Shown one piece after another: positions 23,905 to 33,083 of a stretch of DNA of 64,000 nt; positions within the stretch are counted from its first letter, which is position 1; every line of letters begins with the position of its first letter. The notes beneath the pieces are model-generated. The model did not search any database and was not told the origin of the DNA. It saw only the letters and a program-made list of their open reading frames with translations. This DNA is from Candidatus Aminicenantota bacterium. Its GTDB lineage: Bacteria > Acidobacteriota > Aminicenantia > Aminicenantales > Aminicenantaceae. Position numbers and translations under genes: made by a program. The stretch spans positions 62,001 to 126,000 of the forward strand of contig WVZL01000044.1 in assembly GCA_011772495.1 (NCBI GenBank), given 5' to 3'.

Positions 23905-25437
23905 TTATACCTTGGCCCCGCCGATGGTTATCTTGGAAACCTTCAGCGTTGGATTTCCGTCAGATACAGGCTTTCCTTGTCCACTCTTGCCGCAGGTTCC
24001 GCCTCCCAAAATTTCCATATCTGGTCCCACCATAACAATGTTTTTCAGCACTTCAGGTCCGCTCCCCATAAGCTGAATACCTTTAAGGGGTTTAGTGATC
24101 TGGCCGTCCTCGATGAGATAGCCTTCAGGGACGGAGAAGACAAACCTTCCGGTGACCCAGCTGACGTTTCCCCCGCCGATTCGGGCGATGTAGATACCTT
24201 TCTGGACAGATTTTAAGATATCATCAGGATCATCTTCTCCCGCCATAAGGTAAGTGTTCGTCATCCTGGGAAGAGGATAATGCTGGTAAGATTCCCTTCT
24301 TCCGTTTCCTGTTAATCGGGCCTTCATCAATTTAGCATTCAGTCTGTCATAGATAAAATTAACACACTTTCCTTTGTTGATGAGAATGGTCTTTTGGCCG
24401 GGAACTCCCTCGTCATCAACGTTGATGGTCCCCCTTGCGCCAGGCACGGTTCCATCATCCGCGAGTGAAGAAATCGGTGAAGCGATCATTTTTCCTTCTT
24501 TATCCCAGAAGCAGGAAGTCTTTTTTCTGATGCCATCACTTTCCAGGCTATGACCGATGGCTTCATGGAAGAAAGTCCCGCAATGCCCTTTGGCCATGAC
24601 TATCGGATATTCTCCGGCTGGGGCATCTTCAGCTGGGAGCATAGCTAAAGCCATTCGGCCAGCATCCTTGGCTAATTCCTCGGCAACTTTCAAGTCATAA
24701 TGCTCGTAGCCAAGAGTACCATCCTTGTAAGCATAGCCGCGGCTTCTTTTGTCACCCTCTATGGCATTGATGCTGACCAAAAGCCTGCTTATGGTTTGCA
24801 CATCTTCAACCCAGGTTCCTTCAGAATTGGCGATGATGATCTTCTTGTTGGTATCTGAAAATCCGATGTTGACTTGATTAATCCTCTTATCATATTCACG
24901 TCCAACTGAGTTCGCTTTCCAGAGGAGCTTGGCTTTGTCCTGAGGAATGATGTTGTCAGGTGAAACTTTGACTAGGTAGTAAGAGGGAATCTGGGAAGAC
25001 TTCAATCCCGTGTGTTCCTTGGCTGTCTTTTCTGAGGCAATGTGACTGGCCACTTCTGCAGTTTGTTTCAATCTTTCGAAGCTCAAGTCGTCAGAGTAAG
25101 CATAACCCGTTTTTTCGCCGTGAAGAACTCGAATTCCTACTCCCATGTCCACACCTCTTCCAGCTCCATAAATCTTGTCTTCTTCAAGATAGATCTGATT
25201 TCCGACGTTGTATTCAACATAGACTTCAGCAAACTCCCCTCCTTTTTGGAGAGCAATTTCAATGAGTTTTTCCAGTGTTTCTTTGGAAAGATTGCAGGCG
25301 GGGTTGACATAGAAATCAGAAGGGGGAGTCGAAAAAGAGAAAAGTTTCCAGACAGGATAGGTGGCGATTATAGCTCCACCAGCGATTCCTGATTTGATGA
25401 ACTTTCTCCTTGTGATCGGCCTAAAATAACTTTTCAT
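23905..25437 (-). CDS. TldD-family metalloprotease with Tat-type signal peptide
   Basis: 510 residues from ATG 25437, which follows a strong AGGAGGTGAGG; an upstream ATG at 25494 lacks this. The catalytic zinc motif HEAIGHSLE lies at about residues 291-299, and the C-terminal glycine-rich region (GGGTCGKSGQGKP) is family-typical. Unusually the N-terminus is PITRRKFIKSGIAGGAIIAT, a twin-arginine signal, whereas E. coli TldD is cytoplasmic. TldE next door has no signal, so either TldD is exported alone or TldE is carried along. An exported peptidase role is inferred. Confidence 0.92.
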   Translation of the reverse strand: MKSYFRPITRRKFIKSGIAGGAIIATYPVWKLFSFSTPPSDFYVNPACNLSKETLEKLIEIALQKGGEFAEVYVEYNVGNQIYLEEDKIYGAGRGVDMGVGIRVLHGEKTGYAYSDDLSFERLKQTAEVASHIASEKTAKEHTGLKSSQIPSYYLVKVSPDNIIPQDKAKLLWKANSVGREYDKRINQVNIGFSDTNKKIIIANSEGTWVEDVQTISRLLVSINAIEGDKRSRGYAYKDGTLGYEHYDLKVAEELAKDAGRMALAMLPAEDAPAGEYPIVMAKGHCGTFFHEAIGHSLESDGIRKKTSCFWDKEGKMIASPISSLADDGTVPGARGTINVDDEGVPGQKTILINKGKCVNFIYDRLNAKLMKARLTGNGRRESYQHYPLPRMTNTYLMAGEDDPDDILKSVQKGIYIARIGGGNVSWVTGRFVFSVPEGYLIEDGQITKPLKGIQLMGSGPEVLKNIVMVGPDMEILGGGTCGKSGQGKPVSDGNPTLKVSKITIGGAKV

Positions 25438-25548
25438 CCTCACCTCCTTGTCAAGGATACTTGCAAAAATAATACAAATATTTAAAAAAATCAACCAAGC
25501 GAAACTTGCATATTGAGAGAAAAATTAGTTAGTATAGGTAGCTATAAA

Positions 25549-26832
25549 ATGTATTTTCTCTATTCACTCCTACTTTTTTCTGCCTTGATGTTTGCTATTC
25601 CTTTCTATTTTTTTCAAAGAAGGGTGTTAAGAGGGGAGTGGCTTTATCTTAAAAAAAGGCTGGGCTATGAACTGCCCAAGGAGAGGAGCCAGAAAGAATC
25701 CATCTGGATTCATGCTGTTTCGGTGGGAGAAGTTCTCTCTCTCCAGAGTATTATCCAGAAGCTCAAAGCCAAGTATCCTTCGATAGAGATAAGCTTCTCC
25801 TCTCTGACTAATACAGGCTTGCGGATTGCTAAGGAGAAGCTAAAGGCAGTTGACAATATCTTTTTCGTTCCCTTAGATTTTGCCTCAGTCACCAGGAAAT
25901 ACTTCAGCGCTTACAACCCTAAATTGTTTGTTTTGGCTGAATCAGAATTTTGGCCGAATCTCTTAAGAGCTGCGAAAGAGCATGGCTGTCCTGTTCTTCT
26001 AATTAACGGAAGAATCTCTGAGAGCTCTTTTCGGAGATACCGCTTTTTTAGATTATTGGTTAAGAACATATTAAAGAACATAGACCTCTTCCTGGTGCAA
26101 ACAGAGCAGGATAGGGAAAGATTGGAAAAGATGGACCTAGATCCCCAGCGGGTTAAGGTGGCAGGAAATTTGAAAGCAGAGATTGAACTGCCTTTTCTGA
26201 CTAAAGATGAAATTTCAGACCTCAAGCAGAATTTTGGTATTCAAGAAGCAAAGAAAGTGATCGTAGCGGGAAGTACCTGCAAAGGAGAAGAAGACCTGCT
26301 CTTGGAGGCCTTTTCCCAGGCCAAAAGGGCAAGGAATGACCTTCTTCTCATTCTTGCTCCTCGTCAGCCGGGGAGGTTTAGTGAAGTGAAGAAGTTGTGC
26401 GAAGATTTTCCTTTTTCGGTCCAAAGAAGGACTAGGCTTTCTTCTGAAGATGAGTGGGAAGTTCTCATCTTGGACACCATAGGAGAACTGGCTCAATTCT
26501 ATGCTCTATCTGATGTTTCCTTCGTGGGGGGTAGCCTGGTTTCCTGGGGGGGACATAATCTACTCGAGCCAGCTTTCTACAAGAGACCGATTTTTTTCGG
26601 TCCCTACATGAGGAATTTTGCTTACCTGGCAGAAAAGTTTGTCCAATCAGGCGCTGCTCGGGTTGCTCATAATCCAGAAGACTTAGTGGAGATGTTTCTT
26701 ATGAAAGATGAAAAATCATTGTCAGAGATGGGAGAAATGGCTAAGCAGACTTTGGATTCTCTAAAAGGAGCTACCAGCAAGACATTAGAGGCGATCGAAA
26801 CCATGATGAGAAGTGGAGAATCAGGTTCATAA
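25549..26832 (+). CDS. waaA: 3-deoxy-D-manno-octulosonic acid (Kdo) transferase
   Basis: Transfers Kdo from CMP-Kdo to lipid A precursor. About 427 residues from ATG 25549, favoured over TTG 25513 because an AGGT-type site and the membrane anchor (YFLYSLLLFSALMFAIPFYF) begin there. GT30 features: IWIHAVSVGEVLSLQ near the N-terminus with the catalytic Glu, AESEFWPNLLRAAKEHGCPV, and SFVGGSLVSWGGHNLLEPA at the C-terminal donor site. It starts the waaA-OMP-PAP2 unit and, with lpxB, confirms LPS synthesis. Confidence 0.95.
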   Translation: MYFLYSLLLFSALMFAIPFYFFQRRVLRGEWLYLKKRLGYELPKERSQKESIWIHAVSVGEVLSLQSIIQKLKAKYPSIEISFSSLTNTGLRIAKEKLKAVDNIFFVPLDFASVTRKYFSAYNPKLFVLAESEFWPNLLRAAKEHGCPVLLINGRISESSFRRYRFFRLLVKNILKNIDLFLVQTEQDRERLEKMDLDPQRVKVAGNLKAEIELPFLTKDEISDLKQNFGIQEAKKVIVAGSTCKGEEDLLLEAFSQAKRARNDLLLILAPRQPGRFSEVKKLCEDFPFSVQRRTRLSSEDEWEVLILDTIGELAQFYALSDVSFVGGSLVSWGGHNLLEPAFYKRPIFFGPYMRNFAYLAEKFVQSGAARVAHNPEDLVEMFLMKDEKSLSEMGEMAKQTLDSLKGATSKTLEAIETMMRSGESGS

Positions 26833-27471
26833 ATGCTTCATTCTGGATTAAGAATTTTTGTCTTTCTTATCATATTCGCAATTGCCTGGGGTAGTGGGAG
26901 TGCTCAGAATTTCGGATTGAAATGGCATTTTAATTTTGCTAAAAATTCTTGGGTGAATCCGGATGAGACTTTTTCTTTCCAAGAAAACTATGCCAGTAAA
27001 TACGCCATAGGTCCCTTCATTGAACTTCGCCTAATCCCTTTTTTCAGCCTTTCAGCAGAAGGTCTTCTGGCCAAAAAAGGAGGCATCATATCTCCTCCTT
27101 CAAGAAAAGGGATCGAATACAGGCTTACTTATTTATCTGTGCCCTTTCTCCTCAACGTTTTTATTATTCCCATTGGACCTTTACAAATTTTTATCTCAGG
27201 AGGTTTTGAATATTCTTACCTTCTGGAGGGAAAAACCTATGATTTCGACACCCCAGATGAATCAGAGGATGATATAAAGGATAAGCTCGCCACTTTTGAC
27301 ACTGCTTACCTTATTGGTGGGGGATTGCGCTTCAATTTGATTGTCACCAGCGTTATACTGGAAGGGCGTTATTCTATCGGGCAAAAAAATGTCTTTCTTC
27401 CTGAACATCTGTTAGAGGACGAATCCTTCAAGAATAGGGTGCTTTCCTTCGGGATTGGTTTTACTTTTTGA
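26833..27471 (+). CDS. Outer-membrane beta-barrel protein (PorT-like)
   Basis: 212 residues with a signal peptide (LRIFVFLIIFAIAWGSGSAQ). The mature part alternates amphipathic strands: IGPFIELRLIPFFSLSAEGL, YLSVPFLLNVFIIPIGPLQI and YLIGGGLRFNLIVTSVILEG, with GRYSIGQKN typical of the OMP_b-brl_2/PorT group, and a final Phe. Such small barrels have eight strands. Function unknown. The ATG directly follows the waaA stop, so translational coupling is likely. Confidence 0.8.
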   Translation: MLHSGLRIFVFLIIFAIAWGSGSAQNFGLKWHFNFAKNSWVNPDETFSFQENYASKYAIGPFIELRLIPFFSLSAEGLLAKKGGIISPPSRKGIEYRLTYLSVPFLLNVFIIPIGPLQIFISGGFEYSYLLEGKTYDFDTPDESEDDIKDKLATFDTAYLIGGGLRFNLIVTSVILEGRYSIGQKNVFLPEHLLEDESFKNRVLSFGIGFTF

Positions 27472-27501
27472 AATGCGCCTAGCAGAGAATAAGGAGCGGA
27501 T

Positions 27502-28344
27502 ATGAAGTTGCTTGGAATAAGAAAGAAAAGAACATTATCCTTTTTTCTTGCCTTGGTTTTAATCCTTTTATTTCATCAAAGCCTTCTCCTTGGAGAAAAT
27601 TCCGCATCTGAACCTAAACTCGATAAAGAATTTTTTCTAAAATTCGGGAAGGATTTTAAAGAAACTCTTTTCTCCCCCAAAGATTGGAAAAAGAAAGATT
27701 TCTTGACCTTTTCGGCAGTCTTGGGCGCAGGGACTCTGATATATGTTCTTGACCAAGAGATACAGGATTGGGCTCAATCTCGGCGTACCATTGTCTCAGA
27801 GGATTTCGCTAGCATTGGCAACAATATTGGCCATGGGTTTTTCCTCACTGGGCTCATTGCAGGTTTGTATACTACTGGAGAACTGACTAAGAACTATCCT
27901 TTAAGGAAGACAGCCCTTTTGAGTCTGGAGAGCTGGTTGATCTCTGGGTTTATTGCTTACGTGTTTAAAATCGTGGCAGGAAGAGCCCGGCCATACACAG
28001 AGGCTTCTAAGAACACTTTTCATATGTTTTCTGGAAAATCGAGGTTTCATTCTTTTCCATCTGGTCACTCCTCTTCTGCCTTCGCCGTAGCCACCACGAT
28101 AGCTGACCAAACAGAAGACGTATTGGTTGATTTCTTTGCCTACACCCTGGCGACATTAGTTGCTTTATCCAGGATTCATGACAATAAGCACTGGCTATCT
28201 GATGTGTTCGTCGGCTCGGCTATAGGCTATTTTGTGGCCAAGAAGATTTGTGCTTTGAACCGTAGCCCGAAGTCAACCGAGTTTCGGGTTGGATTCTCGC
28301 TAGCGGAAGGTCGACAAGCCGTTTCTTTTTCCCTCTCTTTCTGA
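27502..28344 (+). CDS. PAP2-family membrane phosphatase
   Basis: 280 residues with N-terminal signal or membrane helix and about five further helices. All three PAP2 motifs are present: K156-IVAGRA-RP (163-164), PSGH (186-189), and SRIHDNKHWLSD (223-234) with the catalytic His230. Members dephosphorylate undecaprenyl diphosphate, lipid A or phosphatidic acid. Position after waaA suggests a lipid A or isoprenoid carrier substrate, but the sequence does not decide. ATG follows AAGGAGCGGAT. Confidence 0.92.
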   Translation: MKLLGIRKKRTLSFFLALVLILLFHQSLLLGENSASEPKLDKEFFLKFGKDFKETLFSPKDWKKKDFLTFSAVLGAGTLIYVLDQEIQDWAQSRRTIVSEDFASIGNNIGHGFFLTGLIAGLYTTGELTKNYPLRKTALLSLESWLISGFIAYVFKIVAGRARPYTEASKNTFHMFSGKSRFHSFPSGHSSSAFAVATTIADQTEDVLVDFFAYTLATLVALSRIHDNKHWLSDVFVGSAIGYFVAKKICALNRSPKSTEFRVGFSLAEGRQAVSFSLSF

Positions 28345-28504
28345 CCCGCTTTTTTGGCCGCAATTCTCATCTCCTGATCTGAGGCTTATACCCGAAAATC
28401 TGTCAAAAAGTATGTTGAGATTGAATTTCAAGGCCTGAGATTGAGTTTTATAAAAAAGGAGGCTTGATGAGTCTTTAATATCTGAGCCCTTTTGCCCCTC
28501 CTCT

Positions 28505-28804
28505 TTAACTCGGCCTAGGCGTCTTTAATCCTGTTACTTGTTCAATGACTTGAGTAGTGATGCGGACAGGCTCATACTGTGCGGGCTTGAAATTCTTCTT
28601 GAGATACTCGATCAATAGTTTTTTATGTTGCTCGTTGAGTAGCTCTTTTTTGTTTTCTTTTTCGAAGTAAGATTTCAAGGTTATGTTCGTAAGCTCGTAA
28701 GGGGGACATCCAAGACATCTCACTTCAACATTCTGAGATTCACTTTTGACCAGCGATTTTGCCCCTTTTCCACAGAAATAACAGTCAACATCTTTCTCTT
28801 CCAT
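28505..28804 (-). CDS. Small protein with a four-Cys zinc-binding motif
   Basis: 99 residues. The N-terminus holds CYFCGKGAK and, 20 residues later, RCLGCPPYEL, so two CxxC pairs (Cys8/11 and Cys30/33) form a likely zinc ribbon. The remainder is helical and charged (LKSYFEKENKKELL and KKLLIEYLKKNF). No domain recognised. ATG 28804 follows GAAAGGAGGGCT, a strong ribosome site, supporting it as a real gene. It stands alone between PAP2 and the divergent hydrolase. Confidence 0.72.
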   Translation of the reverse strand: MEEKDVDCYFCGKGAKSLVKSESQNVEVRCLGCPPYELTNITLKSYFEKENKKELLNEQHKKLLIEYLKKNFKPAQYEPVRITTQVIEQVTGLKTPRPS

Positions 28805-29025
28805 GTAGCCCTCCTTTCAGATAAATCATTGCTAGCTGACAGGTATATGATAATTCAGCTGGAATGAATTAGCAAGCTCGTAGGGTATGTCTTTTGTTTC
28901 TAAAGAGTGGGCAATATTCTTTTTTTGATCGCCATCACAGGAGAAAAATCAATTTTAAGTTGAGCCTTGAAGCAATTTTCGTTACTATTCCCCTTGGATT
29001 ATTAAAAACAAGGGCAAGATTTCTT

Positions 29026-29856
29026 ATGCAGAAGGTGAATTACACGAACGTTGATAGCTATCGGATCCGCTTTCAAGAGAAAGGAGAGGGTTTTCCACTC
29101 CTACTCATGCATGGCCTGGGAGCTTCCTTGGAGTGGTGGCAGTTCAACGTCGATTCCCTCTCTCGAAAATATCGGGTTATAGCCCTCGATTTCCTCGGGT
29201 TTGGATACTCTTCGAGGGAAATCAATGAATATTCCCTTTCTTACGCTTCAAAATTTTTGATTTCCTTCCTCGATACTCTAGAAATTGACAAGGCTTCTCT
29301 CTTAGGAAATTCCATGGGAGGACTCATCTCTCTTTCCGCTGCTCTTGAGTATTCGGAGAGGGTCGAGAAACTGGTATTAGTAGACAATGCTGGCTTCGGT
29401 CAAGAGCTTTCTTTCATCCTCCGCCTGGGCTCCCTTTTTCCCGTAGGGGAGCTAGCCTTAGCTTTAAGGAATAAATTTACGGTGAATATGCTCCTTTCCC
29501 AACTCTTCTATGATTCCCAAAAGCTCCCTCCAAATCTGGTTGACTGTGTGTTGAGGATCTTTAGCCTTCCCCGTAGCAGCCAAGCCCTTCTCCGAATACT
29601 GCGCTACGGCGTGGATGTAAAAGGTTTGAAGAGCGATGTATGGAAACCTCTCCAGGAGAAGGCAAGTTTCTTAAGCTGTCCGACTTTGATTATTTGGGGC
29701 CATCAGGACAAAATCACGCCTGTTGATCAGGCTTATAGAGGGCAGCAGTTGATCAAACAGGCAGCGCTTTACATTTTCGAGAAATGCGGCCATATGCCTC
29801 AGGTAGAATGGGCAGCGGAGTTTAATGATCTTGTTCTTGACTTTTTGGAATCTTGA
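29026..29856 (+). CDS. Alpha/beta-hydrolase fold enzyme
   Basis: 276 residues from ATG 29026, where sequence similarity to the fold begins; a TTG at 28894 would add an unrelated 44-residue leader. Oxyanion region LLMHGLGASLEWWQ, nucleophile elbow GNSMGG (Ser96), acidic residue in IIWGHQDKITP and catalytic His in FEKCGHMPQVEW give a complete triad. It resembles esterases and C-C bond hydrolases of the MhpC/BioH type; the substrate cannot be read. Its stop overlaps the start of the M23 gene. Confidence 0.88.
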   Translation: MQKVNYTNVDSYRIRFQEKGEGFPLLLMHGLGASLEWWQFNVDSLSRKYRVIALDFLGFGYSSREINEYSLSYASKFLISFLDTLEIDKASLLGNSMGGLISLSAALEYSERVEKLVLVDNAGFGQELSFILRLGSLFPVGELALALRNKFTVNMLLSQLFYDSQKLPPNLVDCVLRIFSLPRSSQALLRILRYGVDVKGLKSDVWKPLQEKASFLSCPTLIIWGHQDKITPVDQAYRGQQLIKQAALYIFEKCGHMPQVEWAAEFNDLVLDFLES

Positions 29857-30752
29857 TGAAGAGAATATTTTTTCTTTTCTTTTCTGTCTTTTTTCTGGGT
29901 TCTTCATCTCTCTTCTCTTTCCAGAGAGAGTATCTTCGGAGCTCTTCAGGAGCGACTCTGGAATTGACTTACAGAGCTCTAGAGCCGGGTGAAGTCATTT
30001 TAGTTTCTCTGAAAGACGCTTCCTCAGCGGAAGAAGTTACTCTTTGGTTCCAAGGGAAAGATTATCCTCTGAAAAAAGACAGTGCGAATTTGGAATCATT
30101 TGCTTTCATCGGTCTTGATCTTGGTACTGAACCTGGTATGCATATGATGAAAGTCCTGGTTATGGAGGAGGAAGGAACCTGGGAGTATATCCAGAAAGAA
30201 ATTCCTATCGCAGTCAAGGAATTTCCTGAGAGAACATTGTGGGTTGATGAAAGATTCGTTACACCTCCTCCCTGGGCGCGGGAAAGAATTAAGATCGAAG
30301 CTGAAATCCTGACCTACATATACGGCGTCTACACACCCCGGTGGTTAGGAGAAGGAGAATTTATCCTCCCCACTGCCGATGATGTGGCCCCCAATTTCGG
30401 AGAGAGGAGAATCTTTAATAATAATCCTCGCTCTCCTCATTCCGGAGTCGATATCTCCTCACCGTACGGAACATCTGTGAAGGCTTCTAATTCGGGGAAA
30501 GTTGTTTTAGCCAAGGAGTTATATTTTGCGGGCCAGACGGTTATTATTGATCATGGTCTTGGTCTTTTTACTCATTACTTGCATCTCTCGAGCCTAAGAG
30601 TAAAAAGGGGAGAATGGGTCAAAAAAGGTGCCGTGATCGGAGAAGTCGGGGCGACAGGGAGAGTCACTGGCCCTCATCTTCATTGGGGGATTAGGCTTTT
30701 AGGCGCTAGAGTTGATCCTTTTTCTCTCTTGAGCCTTTCCTGGGAAGAGTAA
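29856..30752 (+). CDS. M23-family peptidoglycan endopeptidase
   Basis: 298 residues, start ATG at 29856 in a TGATG overlap with the hydrolase. Signal peptide (IFFLFFSVFFLGSSSLFSF), an N-terminal beta domain, and a C-terminal LytM/M23 domain with zinc ligands HSGVD (about 194-198) and HLHW (about 278-281) plus HYLHLSSLRVKRGEWV. Such enzymes cut peptidoglycan cross-links, or activate amidases when degenerate; here the ligands are intact, so activity is expected. Periplasmic or extracellular. Confidence 0.93.
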   Translation: MKRIFFLFFSVFFLGSSSLFSFQREYLRSSSGATLELTYRALEPGEVILVSLKDASSAEEVTLWFQGKDYPLKKDSANLESFAFIGLDLGTEPGMHMMKVLVMEEEGTWEYIQKEIPIAVKEFPERTLWVDERFVTPPPWARERIKIEAEILTYIYGVYTPRWLGEGEFILPTADDVAPNFGERRIFNNNPRSPHSGVDISSPYGTSVKASNSGKVVLAKELYFAGQTVIIDHGLGLFTHYLHLSSLRVKRGEWVKKGAVIGEVGATGRVTGPHLHWGIRLLGARVDPFSLLSLSWEE

Positions 30753-30761
30753 CTCTAAAGT

Positions 30762-32807
30762 CTATTTTGCTTTCTTCAGGTATTTAGCCAGCCACTCATG
30801 AACGGTTTTCCACCACAATTCTGCGTTTTGTGGTTTTCGGACAAAGTGATCCTCATCAGGAAAATAAAGCATCATGGATGGAATTTTTTGCCGCTGGAGT
30901 GAGGTAAAGAGCTGAAATCCCTGGCTGACAGGAACTCGAAAGTCTTGCTGTCCATGGACAACTAAGCAGGGAGTTTTAAAATTTTGAACATAATAACTTG
31001 GAGACCATTTTTCGTACATTTCTTGGTTTGTCCAAGGAGTTCCTTTGAATTCCCATTCAGGGAACCAGAGCTCTTCAGTCGTACCATGCATTGACCGGAG
31101 GTCGAAGACTCCAGCGTGGGAGATCAAACAATTGAACCTATCTGTATGACCTTCGATCCAGTTAATCATGTACCCTCCGTAAGAGGCTCCAGCAGCTCCA
31201 ATCTGGTTTTTCTTGATGAAACCATATTGAGAGAGGAGGTGATCAAGGCCGAGCATGATATCCTGGTAGGGCTTCCCGCCCCAATCCCCGGTTATGGAAT
31301 CAGTAAATGCCTGACCGTAGCCAGTACTGCCATGGAAATTGATCATGGCCACGACATACCCAGGAGAGGCGAACATCTGAGCATTCCAGCGGTAGTGAAA
31401 ATTATCCCGCCAAGCCCCCTGAGGTCCTCCATGGATGAGCATCACCAACGGATATTTTTGAGAGGCGTCAAAGAAAGGAGGTTTGACTAAGAATCCGTGG
31501 ATTTTTTCTTTCTCGGCTCCTTCAAACCAAAATTCTTCGGTCGGGTTCATTTTGAAGTTCGAAAGGAGTTCTTGGTTCAAGTCTGTTAGCTGGGTGAGCC
31601 TCTTCGATTTTAAGTTTAAAGAATAAATCTCTGCTGGGGAATGTAAGGATTGCTTGAGAAAAATCATCTTTTTGCCATCAGGAGTCAGAGAAAGAGAGGA
31701 GATATAATGGTCTTCCAGAATTTTTTCAATCTCGGTCTTCTTTAACCGGATCCTGAACAGGCTTCTTCTTCCCTGTTCTTCGGCAGTGAAATATACGGAC
31801 TTGCTGTCAGGAGACCAGATGATTTCATTGACCGAACGGTCCAAGTCTTTTGTCAAGTTGATGGTATTATTGAACCTGCGCTCATAAAGCATCAAATTGT
31901 ATTTATCTGCTTCAAAGCCAGCTCTGGCCATAGCTCGATAGGCAATGAAAAGCCCGTTGGGTGAATAATGGGGGGAATTGTCGTTAGCCTTGTTTGTTGT
32001 CAGCTGGGTGGATTCATTTCCCTCTACAGAAGTGAGAAAGAGATCGTTGTTCGTGCCGAGAGAAATTTTCAGTTCTGAGTCTGTGTTGCGGACAAAGCAG
32101 ATTTCTTTTCCGTCTGGAGAGAAGGCATAATCATGAGAGCTTCCTAGAGAAATGGGAGGTGTATCGAAATCTCCAGGAGTAACATCCACAGCTTGGCCTC
32201 CTTCTTCAGGAATAACGAAGAGGTGGTTTCGTCTCCCATCCCGCCATGAGTTCCAGTGGCGGAAGAGCAATTCGTGGAATATTTTGGCCATGACTTTGCT
32301 TTTCTTTTTTTCTTCAATTTTTTGCTCAGCGGATCCCTCATCAAAACCTGGAGAGGACACAGAAGAGATAAAGGCTAAGTGTTTTCCAGCCGGAGACCAG
32401 ATCACGCCTTGGGCACCAGCAGTGTTATTTGTCAAAGGATAGGCTTCCCCGCCATCGAGGTTGATGAGCCAAATTTGAGGACTCCCGCCCCTGGTGGAGA
32501 TGAAGGCAATCTTCTTTCCGTCTGTAGACCAGCGGGGCCTGAAGTCAGCCTGAGGGCTCAAGGTCAGCATTCGGATTTCTCCCCCTTTCGTCGGCACCAG
32601 CCAGATATCGCTGTTGCCGCTGTTTTGCTCTTTATCCATAACCATAACCACAAAAGCCACTAGATCACCCTTCGGTGAAACTTGGGGATCGCTGACTCTT
32701 TTTATCCGGATAAAATCGTCAAAAGTGATTGCTTTCTGCTGGACAGCAGCAAGCAGACATGAACTCAAGAATAGAAATGTCAGCATAAAGATGGAAGTTT
32801 TTCTCAT
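30762..32807 (-). CDS. S9-family prolyl oligopeptidase-like peptidase, exported
   Basis: 681 residues. A signal peptide (IFMLTFLFLSSCLLAAVQQ) contains LSSC, a possible lipobox. Residues about 40-400 hold a beta-propeller of TolB/DPP-type repeats (PRWSTDGKKIAFISTRGGSP and similar). The C-terminal catalytic domain has the nucleophile in GAAGASYGGYM, the Asp in VHGQQDFRVPVSQG and the His in DEDHFVRKP. It is of the acylaminoacyl-peptidase or dipeptidyl-peptidase type. ATG follows AGGAGGAGG; upstream is a 9-bp tandem repeat in the presumed leader. Confidence 0.94.
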   Translation of the reverse strand: MRKTSIFMLTFLFLSSCLLAAVQQKAITFDDFIRIKRVSDPQVSPKGDLVAFVVMVMDKEQNSGNSDIWLVPTKGGEIRMLTLSPQADFRPRWSTDGKKIAFISTRGGSPQIWLINLDGGEAYPLTNNTAGAQGVIWSPAGKHLAFISSVSSPGFDEGSAEQKIEEKKKSKVMAKIFHELLFRHWNSWRDGRRNHLFVIPEEGGQAVDVTPGDFDTPPISLGSSHDYAFSPDGKEICFVRNTDSELKISLGTNNDLFLTSVEGNESTQLTTNKANDNSPHYSPNGLFIAYRAMARAGFEADKYNLMLYERRFNNTINLTKDLDRSVNEIIWSPDSKSVYFTAEEQGRRSLFRIRLKKTEIEKILEDHYISSLSLTPDGKKMIFLKQSLHSPAEIYSLNLKSKRLTQLTDLNQELLSNFKMNPTEEFWFEGAEKEKIHGFLVKPPFFDASQKYPLVMLIHGGPQGAWRDNFHYRWNAQMFASPGYVVAMINFHGSTGYGQAFTDSITGDWGGKPYQDIMLGLDHLLSQYGFIKKNQIGAAGASYGGYMINWIEGHTDRFNCLISHAGVFDLRSMHGTTEELWFPEWEFKGTPWTNQEMYEKWSPSYYVQNFKTPCLVVHGQQDFRVPVSQGFQLFTSLQRQKIPSMMLYFPDEDHFVRKPQNAELWWKTVHEWLAKYLKKAK

Positions 32808-32823
32808 TATTCCTCCTCCTATT

Positions 32824-32895
32824 TAGTTAGTCTAGTTAGTCTAGTTTATCTAGTTTGTTTAGTTTGTTTAGCATATCTCGTTTATCTCGTGAGTG
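32824..32895. repeat. Degenerate 9-bp tandem repeat, about 8 units
   Basis: Consecutive 9-mers on the plus strand: TAGTTAGTC twice, TAGTTTATC, TAGTTTGTT twice, TAGCATATC, TCGTTTATC, TCGTGAGTG. It fills the space between the ribosome site of the S9 peptidase (minus strand) and its likely promoter, so it should be in the mRNA leader. No hairpin potential of note and no coding role seen. Confidence 0.75.
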
Positions 32896-32897
32896 TA

Positions 32898-32926
32898 ATA
32901 GTAAACAGTAAACTGGAAAGAGTAAA
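32898..32926 (-). promoter_or_regulatory. Possible promoter of the S9 peptidase gene
   Basis: TTTACT (32926-32921), 17-nt spacer, TACTAT (32903-32898) on the minus strand, just upstream of the 9-bp repeat tract. The overlapping TTGACAAATTTGACTC further up offers an alternative -35. Confidence 0.45.
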
Positions 32927-33083
32927 GAGTCAAATTTGTCAAGGGGGACAGCAAGATTTCCTTTTGAAATTTTAGACATCGAGCTTTCGACCAAAGCGAA
33001 TTATAGAAGTTATAAAGGCCTGGGCCCATTGACAACCCCATGAATCGCCTCTATAGTAAAGGCTTATTTGAAAGTTTCTCGAG

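Noticed and set aside
32824-32895. CRISPR-like repeat array
   Set aside because: Units are 9 bp, contiguous, without spacers.
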